This document shows, in pieces, positions 1 through 8,470 of a stretch of 64,000 nucleotides of DNA. Each line of letters opens with the position of its first letter. Position 1 is the first letter of the stretch. Position numbers and translations under genes: made by a program. Origin of the DNA: Mammaliicoccus vitulinus (GTDB lineage Bacteria > Bacillota > Bacilli > Staphylococcales > Staphylococcaceae); contig NZ_CP118974.1 in assembly GCF_029024305.1 (NCBI RefSeq), positions 186,001 to 250,000 of the forward strand. Reading direction: 5' to 3'. A model generated the notes under the pieces. The model ran no database searches and was not told the origin of the DNA. It saw only the letters and a list, made by a program, of their open reading frames with translations.

Positions 1-18
1 TAAGGGGGATTTTATACA

Positions 19-2367
19 GTGCGTTTATTTTTAAAGAAATTATCAATTGCTTCATTGAGTGCTCTAATTGCATTGCCTGCTTTTGCTTCTCAAGCATCTG
101 CAAATAGTGTTGCTCCGAATGAAGATCGTTTGCTTGAAACGTTAGAAAAAGAAGGGGTTATTGAGTCTGCGAATACGCCTGAACAGAAAGATGAAAAGTT
201 AAAGCAATATATGGACGGTAAGGGTGAACAGTATCGTCAGAAATACATACCTAATAAGGGACTTTTTGATAAGAAGTATAACAAGGGAAATAACGGTAAG
301 CGTCTAGGTCAATTGAATAAGAACAAAAAAGAAATGTATAAGAAAGAGAATAATGGTAAACGCGTAGATAAAGTTCAAGAAGAAAAATATAGCGGCAAAG
401 TACGTAAAGATAAAGTGTTAGTGCTTGCTATGGAATTTCCAGACTATCCTAATAGCTCTATCACGAAAGATGAGACGGATATGTATTATGATGAATATCC
501 GATTTCACATTTTCAAGATATGGTGTTTGGAGAAAATGGTTATGAAGGTCCAAATGGTAAGAACTTAATGAGTATGAAACAATATTATCAAAATCAATCT
601 GGCGGCAGTTATGATGTCGATGGTCAAGTACACGGTTGGTACAAAGCTAAACATCCTGCAAGCTACTATGGAGGAAACGTACCAGATGAAAGTGGCAGTG
701 ACGGTAAGCCAAAAGAATTGATTCAAGAAGCTTTAGAACAAGCTGCAAATGATTCGAGTATAAACTTAAGTGACTACGATCAATGGGATCGTGACGATAT
801 AGATGGTGATGGTGTTTATGATGAGAAAGATGGTATTATTGATCACATTATGATTGTACACTCTGGTCCTGGCGAAGAAGCTGGTGGTGGTAAATTAGGT
901 ACAGATGCAATTTGGTCACATAGATGGTCGCTTGATTTCGATGAACAAGGTGAACCATATACAATTCCGGGTACAGATTCAGGTCTTGACCAATTTGATG
1001 GTAAATTAGCAGCTATCGATTACACAGTTCAACCTGAAGATGGTGCTGCCGGTGTATTCTCTCATGAATACGGTCATGATTTAGGTTTACCAGATGAATA
1101 CGACACGGAATATTCAGGAAAAGGTGAACCAGTGTCATTCTGGTCAATTATGTCTTCGGGTAGTTGGGCAGGTGCGATTCCAGGTACTGAACCAACAGGA
1201 TTTGATCCTTACATGAAAGAAATGCTTCAACAACAACATGGTGGTAACTGGCAAACAGGTAGTGAAATAGATGCATCTGAAATTAATGGCGAAACATCTG
1301 AATTAATAGATGAAGCAACAACGAAAGGTACGAACAGTGATGCTATAAAAGTTAAATTACCAGCTAAATCAACGTTGATACAAAAGCCAGCTCAAGGAGA
1401 GAAAGCTTATTGGAGTGGCGCAGATGATGATTCTCAACACGCGATGGCAACTTCTTTAGATTTAACGTCAGCTAAGACAAGTGAATTAAACTTCAAAACT
1501 TGGTACGACATTGAACAAGGATTTGACTATGCCTACGTTCAAGTGTCTACAGATGACGGTCAAAACTGGGAAAACATAAAAGGCAGTATTACGAATAACG
1601 ATGATCCACAAGGAAGCGGACAAAACCAAGGTAACGGTATAGATGGTAAGTCTGATGGATATGTAGATGCGAAATTCGATTTATCAAAATACGATGGTAA
1701 AAAAGTTAAATTAAGATTTTTATATGTAACGGATAAATATGAAACAAATCCTGGTTGGTTTATCGACCAAATTAAAGTGTCATCAAATGATGGTAAAGCC
1801 ATTTTAAGTGATGATGCTGAAAGTGATTCTAAATTTGAATTACAAGGATTTGAACAAAGTGATGGTAATAGATATGACGATAACTATTATTTATTACAAT
1901 GGAGAAACTTCACTGGTCCTGATAAAGGCTTGCAAAATATTAAACGCGGTGGCGGAACGATGTCTTATAACAAAGGTTTAACAGTTTGGTATGTAGACAA
2001 GAGTTTCTCAGACAACAATGTGAGCAGCCATCCAGGACAAGGTTTCATTAGTATTGTTGATGCAGATCAAAGTGCATTAAACTGGAAGAAAAAAGGCATG
2101 GCAGATGATCCTGCAACAACTCAATTCCAAATTAGAGATGCAGCATTCAGTCTAGATCATCAACCACAAATGAAACTGAAAAATGAAGAAGGTTATGAAT
2201 TACACGATAATAAAATCAAGAAAAATCCACTATTCGATGATAGCCAAGATTATTCAAATAAAGGTCAACAAGATGCAGGTGTATTATTGCCAAGCAATGG
2301 TCTGAAATTTGAAGTCACAGCTAAAAGTAAAGACAATACAGTCGGTAAAGTGAAAATCACAAAATAG
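19..2367 (+). CDS. Secreted M6-family metalloprotease (immune inhibitor A type)
   Basis: Zinc metalloprotease of the M6 (InhA) family, exported to degrade extracellular proteins. Residues 1-28 form a signal peptide (basic start, hydrophobic core, AFASQASA cleavage region). A charged propeptide of about 100 residues follows. The zinc site is HEYGHDLGLPDEYD at residues 349-362: His349 and His353 as ligands, Glu350 as general base. The C-terminal half looks like the beta-rich MAM/LamG-like part of InhA proteins (for example WYDIEQGFDYAYVQVS). The 782-residue length is normal for the family. The start is GTG, preceded by AAGGGGGA at 2-9. It is the first gene of the window, so its promoter is not visible. 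A strong hairpin follows, so it is probably monocistronic. Family assignment is firm; the substrate is unknown. Confidence 0.93.
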   Translation: MRLFLKKLSIASLSALIALPAFASQASANSVAPNEDRLLETLEKEGVIESANTPEQKDEKLKQYMDGKGEQYRQKYIPNKGLFDKKYNKGNNGKRLGQLNKNKKEMYKKENNGKRVDKVQEEKYSGKVRKDKVLVLAMEFPDYPNSSITKDETDMYYDEYPISHFQDMVFGENGYEGPNGKNLMSMKQYYQNQSGGSYDVDGQVHGWYKAKHPASYYGGNVPDESGSDGKPKELIQEALEQAANDSSINLSDYDQWDRDDIDGDGVYDEKDGIIDHIMIVHSGPGEEAGGGKLGTDAIWSHRWSLDFDEQGEPYTIPGTDSGLDQFDGKLAAIDYTVQPEDGAAGVFSHEYGHDLGLPDEYDTEYSGKGEPVSFWSIMSSGSWAGAIPGTEPTGFDPYMKEMLQQQHGGNWQTGSEIDASEINGETSELIDEATTKGTNSDAIKVKLPAKSTLIQKPAQGEKAYWSGADDDSQHAMATSLDLTSAKTSELNFKTWYDIEQGFDYAYVQVSTDDGQNWENIKGSITNNDDPQGSGQNQGNGIDGKSDGYVDAKFDLSKYDGKKVKLRFLYVTDKYETNPGWFIDQIKVSSNDGKAILSDDAESDSKFELQGFEQSDGNRYDDNYYLLQWRNFTGPDKGLQNIKRGGGTMSYNKGLTVWYVDKSFSDNNVSSHPGQGFISIVDADQSALNWKKKGMADDPATTQFQIRDAAFSLDHQPQMKLKNEEGYELHDNKIKKNPLFDDSQDYSNKGQQDAGVLLPSNGLKFEVTAKSKDNTVGKVKITK

Positions 2368-2380
2368 TATATGAACAGTA

Positions 2381-2420
2381 AGCGTCAGCAAATCTTTTAA
2401 GATATTGCTGACGCTTTTTT
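2381..2420 (+). terminator. Intrinsic terminator after the M6 protease
   Basis: A perfect 11-bp stem, AGCGTCAGCAA (2381-2391) with TTGCTGACGCT (2405-2415), followed by a run of T. Confidence 0.92.
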
Positions 2421-2760
2421 ATGGAGAGTAGTCTAAAGGCAGGATTAAAGTATGTGTATTTTTTGTAGGAGAGAAGGTGGCATACATGCGAGTAGGAAAA
2501 GTAAGGATGAGTATGCGAGTAGAAAGGGTGAGGTTTGATTATAAGGGATGGCATACGAGCAAGACAGGTAGATCTTGCTAATAAGGGTGGTCATACGAGC
2601 ATAACAGGTGAATCTTGCTAATAAAGCCAGCCATAAAACCAGCCATTTAACCAGCGTTCATATATATAAATACCAAATTACGTATCTTCACTAATGCTTA
2701 ACTTTTGCTAAACAGAGAATATGACATATAATGAACGTGAATCTAAAATAACTAAAAAGG
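2421..2760. repeat. Intergenic region with degenerate ~40-bp tandem repeat
   Basis: No gene is seen in these 340 bases. Two clear units start at 2552 and 2592 (period 40), each with CATACGAGCA and ATCTTGCTAATAA. More degenerate copies of the GCATACNNGCGAGTA type lie at about 2475-2530. In the first unit AGCAAGA and TCTTGCT form a 7-bp inverted repeat. The sequence differs from the 41-bp families elsewhere in the window, but the size and the hairpin are alike. The region just before 2761 presumably holds the promoter of the next gene; no strong -35/-10 pair stands out. Confidence 0.6.
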
Positions 2761-2769
2761 GTGATTAAA

Positions 2770-3282
2770 ATGGATGCGAGATTTCCTATCGGAGAGCAAG
2801 AATTACCTGAAACAGTAACAATGGATCATATTCAACAGTGGTTAGATGAAATGGGCAATTATGCCAATCGATTAAGAAAAGTAGTGGATGGTCTGGACAG
2901 CGCAGATTTGGATAAGACTTACCGCGAAGGTAGCTGGACTGTAAGACAGCTTGTACATCATATAGCAGATTCTCAACTTAATATGTATCAACGATTAAAA
3001 ATAGCATTAACAGATGATAGAAAACCAACAATAATCAGTTTTGACCAAGATGAATGGGCTAAATTGCCTGATAGTAAATTGCCAATAGAATGTTCACTCA
3101 GAATGTTAGAAGGCATGAACGAACGTATAGTAGCAATCGGTCGAGGTTTGACAGAGAAACAATTAAAACGAGCATTTACACATGAAGATAATGGTGAAAT
3201 TACAGTTGCATCTAAAATAGCAAAATTATCGTGGCACGAAGAACACCACTTAGCACATATAAAATTAGCATTATCGAAATAA
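2770..3282 (+). CDS. DinB/YfiT-family putative metal-dependent transferase
   Basis: A four-helix-bundle protein of the DinB superfamily, YfiT branch. The B. subtilis YfiT group and relatives bind a metal through three histidines, and several act as bacillithiol S-transferases. The three expected His positions are visible: one in LVHHIADSQ near residue 63, and two in WHEEHHLAHI near the C terminus. The segment SWTVRQLVHHIADSQLNMYQR is typical of the family. Length is about 170 residues, also typical. ATG at 2770 is preferred over GTG at 2761 because AAGGGTGAT (2757-2765) lies at the right distance from it. The gene stands alone between hairpins. Family assignment is good; the thiol-transferase role is inferred from homologues. 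Confidence 0.8.
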   Translation: MDARFPIGEQELPETVTMDHIQQWLDEMGNYANRLRKVVDGLDSADLDKTYREGSWTVRQLVHHIADSQLNMYQRLKIALTDDRKPTIISFDQDEWAKLPDSKLPIECSLRMLEGMNERIVAIGRGLTEKQLKRAFTHEDNGEITVASKIAKLSWHEEHHLAHIKLALSK

Positions 3283-3324
3283 TTTAAGATATAGAGTCTG
3301 AGACATTATACTCAACTCAAAATA

Positions 3325-3382
3325 AATAAGCATGTCATGTTGCTGATTTTTCTCAGTATTAACGTGATATGCTTATTTTTTT
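3325..3382 (+). terminator. Intrinsic terminator after the YfiT-like gene
   Basis: Imperfect 17-bp stem, 3325-3341 (AATAAGCATGTCATGTT) with 3361-3377, closed by G-T pairs and followed by a T run. Confidence 0.8.
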
Positions 3383-3518
3383 ATAGTCTTACAATTTTAC
3401 TTGTGCATGCTTGTCTTGAGATATGATTCCAGTCGTTTATCTCTCGAAAATTTCGTGTACAATCCTATAAAAATAAAAATATTCTGAAAATTTTACGTAA
3501 AGTCTATTGCGAATAATT

Positions 3519-3533
3519 CAGAAAACGCTTACA
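3519..3533 (+). promoter_or_regulatory. Probable CcpA cre site upstream of the citrate transporter
   Basis: CAGAAAACGCTTACA matches 13 of 15 positions of the low-GC Gram-positive cre consensus WTGNAANCGNWNNCW. It lies 32 bases before the transporter start, consistent with catabolite repression of citrate uptake. This is a pattern match only. Confidence 0.55.
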
Positions 3534-3564
3534 ATTAAAAAATAGAAATAGAGGGGGTAAAATC

Positions 3565-4872
3565 ATGAATTTAGCAATACTTGGTTTCGTAATGGTTATT
3601 ATCTTTATGATTCTCATTATGAGTAAAAAGATGTCAGCTTTGGCTGCATTAATTATAGTACCAACAGTTTTTGGGTTAATCGGGGGTTTTTACTCAAATC
3701 TAGGTGAATACATGGTGGACGGGCTTTTAACTGTTGCGCCTACTGGTATTATGCTTATATTTGCAATTTTATACTTTGGTGTCATGATTGATGCTGGATT
3801 ATTTAATCCTGTTATTGAAGCGATTATGAAAGCTGTTAAAGGGGACCCTGTTAAAATTACAATAGGAACTGTAGCTTTAGCATCATTAGTCGCATTAGAT
3901 GGAGATGGAACAACAACATTTATTATTACAGTTACTGCTATGCTCCCTTTATATAAGAAAATGGGCATGAATTTATACATATTATCAACTTTAGCATTAT
4001 TATCGATTGGCGTAATGAATATGACACCGTGGGGCGGACCAACAGCTAGAGCAATTTCTTCACTTCAATTAACGACTGAAGAAGTGTTTCTACCTATTAT
4101 TCCAGTTATGATTGCTGGTATTCTATTTGCTGTGTTCAGCGCATATGTTCTAGGTGTAAAGGAAAGAAAAAGAATCGGCGTAAAAAATCATTTAAGTTTA
4201 ACTTTAGATGATATGCATAATTCAAATGGCACAGATGAAGACGAAAAGGCATTACTTAGACCTAAAATCGTTATCGTAAATGCACTTTTAACAATCTTAT
4301 TATTAGTTGCACTCATTACGAATTTCTTACCAATACCTGTTCTATTTATGATAGGTTTTGCATTAGCATTATTAATCAATTATCCAAGTTTGGAAGTTCA
4401 GTCGGAATTGATTAAAAGACATGCAGGCAACGTATTAGCAGTTGTTGGTTTAGTATTTGCTTCAGGAATTTTTACAGGTGTCATGAACGGAACTGAAATG
4501 GTAGATGAAATGGCAAAAGCATTAGTTAATATTATTCCGGAGTCTATGGGTAATCACTTTGCTTTAATCACAGCGATATTAAGTATGCCTTTCACTTACT
4601 TTATGGCGAACGATCCATTTTATTATGGAATCTTGCCAATATTAGCAGAATCAGCACAACAATTCGGCGTTTCAAAAGCAGAGATGGCGAGAGCTTCAAT
4701 ACTTGGACAACCATTACACGTATTGAGTCCATTATATGCAGCAGGTTACTTATTAGTCGGTATGTTAGGAATAGATTATGGTACAAACCAAAAAGTAGTT
4801 ATGAAATGGGCAGTGGGTTCATCACTGTTTATGATATTTGTAGCTGGCATGATTGGCGTTATATCATTTTAG
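3565..4872 (+). CDS. CitMHS-family metal-citrate:H+ symporter
   Basis: Integral membrane protein of about 12 hydrophobic segments belonging to the CitMHS (CitM/CitH) family, which imports citrate complexed with divalent cations using the proton gradient. Recognisable family segments are LDGDGTTTFIITVTAMLPLYKKMGMN near residues 113-140, NMTPWGGPTARA near 152-163 and FASGIFTGVMNGTEM near 310. The 435-residue length is normal. The start ATG has a strong GAGGGGGT Shine-Dalgarno. A cre-like site lies upstream and a hairpin downstream, so the gene is probably a single transcription unit under carbon catabolite control. Whether it prefers Mg- or Ca-citrate cannot be read from the sequence. Confidence 0.9.
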   Translation: MNLAILGFVMVIIFMILIMSKKMSALAALIIVPTVFGLIGGFYSNLGEYMVDGLLTVAPTGIMLIFAILYFGVMIDAGLFNPVIEAIMKAVKGDPVKITIGTVALASLVALDGDGTTTFIITVTAMLPLYKKMGMNLYILSTLALLSIGVMNMTPWGGPTARAISSLQLTTEEVFLPIIPVMIAGILFAVFSAYVLGVKERKRIGVKNHLSLTLDDMHNSNGTDEDEKALLRPKIVIVNALLTILLLVALITNFLPIPVLFMIGFALALLINYPSLEVQSELIKRHAGNVLAVVGLVFASGIFTGVMNGTEMVDEMAKALVNIIPESMGNHFALITAILSMPFTYFMANDPFYYGILPILAESAQQFGVSKAEMARASILGQPLHVLSPLYAAGYLLVGMLGIDYGTNQKVVMKWAVGSSLFMIFVAGMIGVISF

Positions 4873-4885
4873 AGTGAATTTGAGA

Positions 4886-4921
4886 AGAAGGCTTGTCCAT
4901 AATTTTATGGTCAAGCTTTCT
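4886..4921 (+). terminator. Hairpin terminator after the citrate transporter
   Basis: Near-perfect 17-bp inverted repeat, 4886-4902 with 4905-4921 (AGAAGGCTTGTCCATAA and its partner). The T-tract is poor, so termination may be partial. Confidence 0.6.
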
Positions 4922-4992
4922 AATATGGTCAAAATTTTAAAATCAGTAATAATATCTTATAATATATTCATTTAATTTAGGGGATGGAATAT

Positions 4993-6564
4993 ATGTTATA
5001 CGGAAAAGATTTTGTGAATACTCATAGCAAGACACTTGCTGATGTATTAAAAACTGAAATCACAAAGTTACTAAAGCCAAGTGAAAAGTTGTTTTCTTTT
5101 GCTTTTTCAGGTAACAAAAATTCTTATTATATTACATTGCTGAATACGGATTTACACCAGTGGATAACATTTAGAATTAGTGATCATAAGAGAAAGGGAA
5201 CGCTAAAGTCACTGTATACCGTTTATTATGATCATTATCAAGATGTTGAAAGCATGATGGAAATTATTAAACAATATTTAGAAAAAACATCATGGTGTAA
5301 CTTTAGTTATAAGCATTATTTCATTTTAAAAGCGATTAAAGATATGCCTAATTATAGAGGGAAACTATTAGTGAAAATTCCTAAAGGAGATTACAAGCAT
5401 ATTAGTCATAAAGTGACGTTTGAACAAGAGGTTAATGAAGGGAAAGTATTGATTGAAACGAAAGATATAGAAGAAAACACAACGAAAATCATGCGCTCTT
5501 TATATGTTCAAGATATGATTACTAGTGAATTGTATCGACATACAAGAAAGTCACAAGTATTTGTGCCTACTCTAGGAAATAAGATGCTCGATCATTTTCA
5601 CTCACTATATTATAAACAGTATGAAGATGACTTTTCAGAAGATATTTTTCGAGATTTTAGAGTACCGGATAGTGTAGAACAAATAGTTGAAGCGGATGAT
5701 AAAGTTATATTAAAAATAGAAGACATTAAAGCCTTCAATCGATACTATGTATATGGTCTCATAAACAATGAAAACAAAGAACTCATACATATTGGTTATC
5801 ACCTGGGAAATTTAAATATTCAAGATTTAGAAGACATTCCAATCATAAAAGATTATAAACATAACGAAAGATTACTCATAGATCACGCCCTCATATCTCC
5901 AGTCGTGTTTATGACAGATATAAGCGAGCGAGAAGCCCAGATTGCCGTGAAAGCACTCATTAATCAATATCGAATATTTAATCCAGCAAATTTAGGAGAC
6001 GTCGTATCATATAATCAAATGTACAATTATGCCAATGATTATCAAACAAAAAATTATGAAATCAGCTCGAAAATATACGGTAATCTAAATATGATACAAC
6101 AACATATTCAAACGCAATATATCGATATAGAAAAATTGAAAAACCCAAATATACTCATCGTGAAACTCGCAATAGACACAACCGGACATAGCGTACCAGG
6201 AATGAGAACATACTCAACATCATCTAAAATTCTCAAAAGAGCAGTCGTAAGTGACTTAGAAATCAGTGAACAAGTAGCAAAGAAGACACAATATATAATA
6301 GGCATTCATCCACATGATGGAAAAGTCATAGCAGTATTTAAAGTGAAAGAACATAAAAAAAGATATACGAAATTCGAAAACGAATCAGGAACATCTAAAT
6401 ACAGCTTTAACTTCTATGCTTATACAGAAAAAGTAACAAGCATCAATGATATCAAACTCATCAAAACGAATCACACTGTATTAACCAACTATAGATTTGT
6501 AGACGAAAACGGGAAAATGACGAAGAGTAAACGAAAAATCGTGTTTATTGAGAGAAATAGATGA
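4993..6564 (+). CDS. Uncharacterised protein with possible degenerate GIY-YIG-like domain
   Basis: A 523-residue protein of unrecognised family, with no signal peptide or membrane segment. Residues about 250-330 resemble the LEM-3-like GIY-YIG nuclease fold: YYVYGLI near 251, HIGYHLGNLN near 265-275, then EREAQIAVKALI (309-322) and NPANLGDV. The usual catalytic Arg (in GKGKGNR) and Glu (in VEAALI) are replaced, so if the resemblance is real the domain is inactive. The region from about 400 (NILIVKLAIDTTG, then KKTQYIIGIHPHDGKVIAVFKV) resembles the beta domain that follows GIY-YIG in such bacterial proteins. ATG 4993 is chosen over 4984 because AGGGG (4979-4983) is correctly spaced from it only. 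It opens an accessory block. Domain assignment is inference. Confidence 0.6.
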   Translation: MLYGKDFVNTHSKTLADVLKTEITKLLKPSEKLFSFAFSGNKNSYYITLLNTDLHQWITFRISDHKRKGTLKSLYTVYYDHYQDVESMMEIIKQYLEKTSWCNFSYKHYFILKAIKDMPNYRGKLLVKIPKGDYKHISHKVTFEQEVNEGKVLIETKDIEENTTKIMRSLYVQDMITSELYRHTRKSQVFVPTLGNKMLDHFHSLYYKQYEDDFSEDIFRDFRVPDSVEQIVEADDKVILKIEDIKAFNRYYVYGLINNENKELIHIGYHLGNLNIQDLEDIPIIKDYKHNERLLIDHALISPVVFMTDISEREAQIAVKALINQYRIFNPANLGDVVSYNQMYNYANDYQTKNYEISSKIYGNLNMIQQHIQTQYIDIEKLKNPNILIVKLAIDTTGHSVPGMRTYSTSSKILKRAVVSDLEISEQVAKKTQYIIGIHPHDGKVIAVFKVKEHKKRYTKFENESGTSKYSFNFYAYTEKVTSINDIKLIKTNHTVLTNYRFVDENGKMTKSKRKIVFIERNR

Positions 6565-6627
6565 AGAATAGAAATTTACCATTTTTTGAAGGGGGTTGTT
6601 ATATATATATAAAGATTTATTTCATAG

Positions 6628-6633
6628 TATAAT
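6628..6633 (+). promoter_or_regulatory. Likely -10 element for the gene at 6673
   Basis: A consensus TATAAT about 40 bases before the ATG. No convincing -35 at 17 bp spacing is seen. Confidence 0.4.
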
Positions 6634-6672
6634 GTGTATATGTATACAAAAAGAGTATAAGGAGTTGTAAGA

Positions 6673-7269
6673 ATGAGTGAATTTATAGCAGCTTTAGTAG
6701 GGGGAATTTTAGCTTTAATAGGTACATTTTCTGCTGTTTGGCTACAGTTTAAAAAACAAGTTAAAGATAAAGAAAGAGAGTATAATAATGATTTAGTGAG
6801 TATGATTGATATACTGACATATAAGTCTTCTAAAGTAAGAAATAACAGACTAGATTTTAAGAATGCTAATTATAGTAAAGAGAATACTATGGAAATTTAT
6901 TATGATGTAGAACAAGATTTTCGTTCTTTAGATCAACTAATGCAAGAAGTAATAACAATGATGAGTCATCATATTGATGATTCTAATGCATCTATTCAAG
7001 AGTTACTAGGATTTTATGAGCCAGTAGAAAGTAGATTTAACAAATTTAGAATAGCATACAAAATATATAACCAAAACTATAACTTAGCCGATTTTGATAA
7101 GAATGCCATAGCTTTTTCAAAAAGGAAATTAGACGAAGCTTTAGGTGAATTCGTGAATAACATTAGGGAATTTGCTAAAAATACATATAATCATAAAGTA
7201 TACGAACCTAGTTTAAATGGTTTAATTCCCAAAAGTGAAGCTATATATAAGAATAAAAATAATTGTTGA
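6673..7269 (+). CDS. Small membrane-anchored protein with helical cytoplasmic domain, unknown function
   Basis: 198 residues. One N-terminal hydrophobic segment (about residues 4-25, FIAALVGGILALIGTFSAVW) is followed at once by a basic, highly charged helical stretch (KKQVKDKEREYNNDL). This predicts a single anchor with the rest in the cytoplasm. The remainder is rich in Asn, Lys and Asp and looks all-helical, possibly coiled coil. The Shine-Dalgarno TAAGGAGTTG is well placed. I do not recognise the family; similar architectures occur in phage and defence-associated proteins, but nothing here fixes a role. It lies between the possible GIY-YIG-like protein and the type I toxin locus, in an accessory block. 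It has its own -10 element, so it is likely transcribed alone. Confidence 0.7.
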   Translation: MSEFIAALVGGILALIGTFSAVWLQFKKQVKDKEREYNNDLVSMIDILTYKSSKVRNNRLDFKNANYSKENTMEIYYDVEQDFRSLDQLMQEVITMMSHHIDDSNASIQELLGFYEPVESRFNKFRIAYKIYNQNYNLADFDKNAIAFSKRKLDEALGEFVNNIREFAKNTYNHKVYEPSLNGLIPKSEAIYKNKNNC

Positions 7270-7319
7270 TAAATAGTCTATGTAGGTTATGAATTGTAAA
7301 GATAAGTTAAAAATTTTTA

Positions 7320-7348
7320 TTTACATTTTCTAGGAGATTTATTATAAT
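7320..7348 (+). promoter_or_regulatory. Promoter of the antitoxin RNA (RNAII)
   Basis: TTTACA (7320-7325), a 17-bp spacer, then TATAAT (7343-7348): a near-consensus sigma-A promoter pointing at the antitoxin RNA. No ORF lies downstream on this strand before the terminator. Confidence 0.85.
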
Positions 7349-7354
7349 ATCTGT

Positions 7355-7420
7355 ATAGCACTATTTTCATAGGCAACATCAAACCCCCTTACTACTGTAA
7401 TTAGTAAGGGGGTTTATTTG
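7355..7420 (+). ncRNA. Antitoxin RNAII of an Fst-type (par) type I toxin-antitoxin locus
   Basis: A predicted RNA of about 65 nt that starts just after the promoter at 7320-7348 and ends at the hairpin 7381-7416. In Fst/par systems the small RNA converges on the toxin mRNA, shares its terminator, and carries short repeats complementary to the toxin translation-initiation region. Both features are present. AGCACTATTTTCATAGGCAAC at 7358-7378 is a near copy of AGCACTATCTCCATAGGCACC around the toxin start (7519-7539). Because the toxin is read on the other strand, RNAII can base-pair with the toxin ribosome-binding site and start codon. Exact ends are inferred. Confidence 0.75.
7381..7416. terminator. 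Shared bidirectional terminator of the toxin and antitoxin RNAs
   Basis: A perfect 14-bp inverted repeat, AAACCCCCTTACTA (7381-7394) with TAGTAAGGGGGTTT (7403-7416). It can end RNAII (+) and the toxin mRNA (-), as in par loci, and gives the two RNAs a complementary stretch. Confidence 0.9.
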
Positions 7421-7427
7421 ATGCTGG

Positions 7428-7532
7428 TTATTTGTCGCCATTTTTCTTACGTTTATCTAACCAGTATGATAACAACGTAAGTGTCACACCTACAATGATA
7501 GGTGAGATAATGTTCGAAAGCACTATCTCCAT
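7428..7532 (-). CDS. Fst/holin-like type I toxin peptide (34 aa)
   Basis: Encodes a 34-residue peptide beginning MEIVLSNIISPIIVGV, followed by a second hydrophobic half and the tail LDKRKKNGDK. It has one transmembrane helix and a short, very basic C terminus. This is the plan of the Fst family of membrane-damaging type I toxins (often annotated as putative holin-like toxins); the ISPIIVGV core and the charged tail are characteristic. The Shine-Dalgarno AAGGTGG lies just upstream on the minus strand. Antisense RNAII (7355-7420) converges on it and the two share a terminator. A 5' hairpin can bury the Shine-Dalgarno. Expected role: addiction or stress module. It is too short for ordinary gene calling. 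Confidence 0.85.
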   Translation of the reverse strand: MEIVLSNIISPIIVGVTLTLLSYWLDKRKKNGDK

Positions 7533-7538
7533 AGGCAC

Positions 7539-7569
7539 CACCTTGTTTTATATTTTTATAAGCAAGGTG
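7539..7569 (-). promoter_or_regulatory. 5' hairpin masking the toxin Shine-Dalgarno
   Basis: On the toxin strand CACCTTG (7569-7563) can pair with CAAGGTG (7545-7539), which contains the toxin Shine-Dalgarno, across an AT-rich loop. Fst toxin mRNAs are known to have such a translation-inhibiting 5' stem. Confidence 0.7.
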
Positions 7570-7685
7570 ATTTTTTAATTTATATATATTAGAGATTAAG
7601 GTATTTCACTTTAAATAATTCTTTGATTTTACAGTTTTTATAATGTATATTTGTATTAATTACATATATTTTAAGAGGTGACTAA

Positions 7686-8453
7686 ATGATTTCTATTAAC
7701 ACTAATTTACTCGATTCGATTGTTAAAGGTATTATTGCAGGTTACAAGGATTATATTGATGTAAGAAAAGAAAAAAAGGAAACAATGCAAATCAGTGATG
7801 CTTATGCATTTGTAAAATCTAATCATATTGAAGATCAAGTATATAAACATATCAATCAGTATGTAAATATTAGAAAGCAAAATGCTGGTCCATCATGGAA
7901 ATTATTAAAGTTTAATACAAATGAAGAGCAAGGCAAAAATAAAATCACTTTTATTTTTAAGAATGAAAAATATTTTGATGATAAAAATGTTACGTTTGGT
8001 AAAAATCCATTGAATGATAAAGAGAAGAAAGAGAAAAAATATTTAAAATCTTTAATGGAATTTAATAATGGGCTTGATTTTAAACAAATTCAGTTAAAAA
8101 GTCAGGAATCATATCAGTTAGATGCAGACAGTTTACTTTTTAAAGATATAAATAATGAAAATAATCATGAAGGTAATATTTTTGCTATTATCACTTATGG
8201 TATTGATGTTATATCTAGACAATTAAATTCTGCAAAGTTATGGATACCTAATCCAAGTGATAATACAGCAGTCATGTATTATGATTTAACAGAAAAATTA
8301 TTGAATATAATCAAAAGTGAAGAATTGTATATTATTGATGATAAAGATTTAGAAGTTCTAAAATCTGATCATGATTTAGATGATATTATTGTAGACCCAG
8401 TGTATGAATTTGGGTTTGGAATTGAAGAAGAAATGGAATTTGATAAGGATTAA
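7686..8453 (+). CDS. Unknown protein paired with an HTH/ImmA-like gene (possible DUF5986)
   Basis: A 255-residue soluble, acidic protein with no membrane segment. Sequence alone gives no certain family; the position directly before an XRE-ImmA gene and the general composition fit proteins annotated DUF5986, but that is from memory and weak. The C terminus is strongly acidic (GIEEEMEFDKD). The Shine-Dalgarno AAGAGGTGAC is strong. The stop is 17 bases before the next start, so the two genes form one unit with their own upstream region. In such pairs the metallopeptidase/HTH protein usually regulates or cleaves its partner, so this may be the toxin, antitoxin or effector of a two-gene stress or defence module. 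No catalytic motif is evident. Confidence 0.6.
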   Translation: MISINTNLLDSIVKGIIAGYKDYIDVRKEKKETMQISDAYAFVKSNHIEDQVYKHINQYVNIRKQNAGPSWKLLKFNTNEEQGKNKITFIFKNEKYFDDKNVTFGKNPLNDKEKKEKKYLKSLMEFNNGLDFKQIQLKSQESYQLDADSLLFKDINNENNHEGNIFAIITYGIDVISRQLNSAKLWIPNPSDNTAVMYYDLTEKLLNIIKSEELYIIDDKDLEVLKSDHDLDDIIVDPVYEFGFGIEEEMEFDKD

Positions 8454-8470
8454 AAGAATAGGTGAAATAA

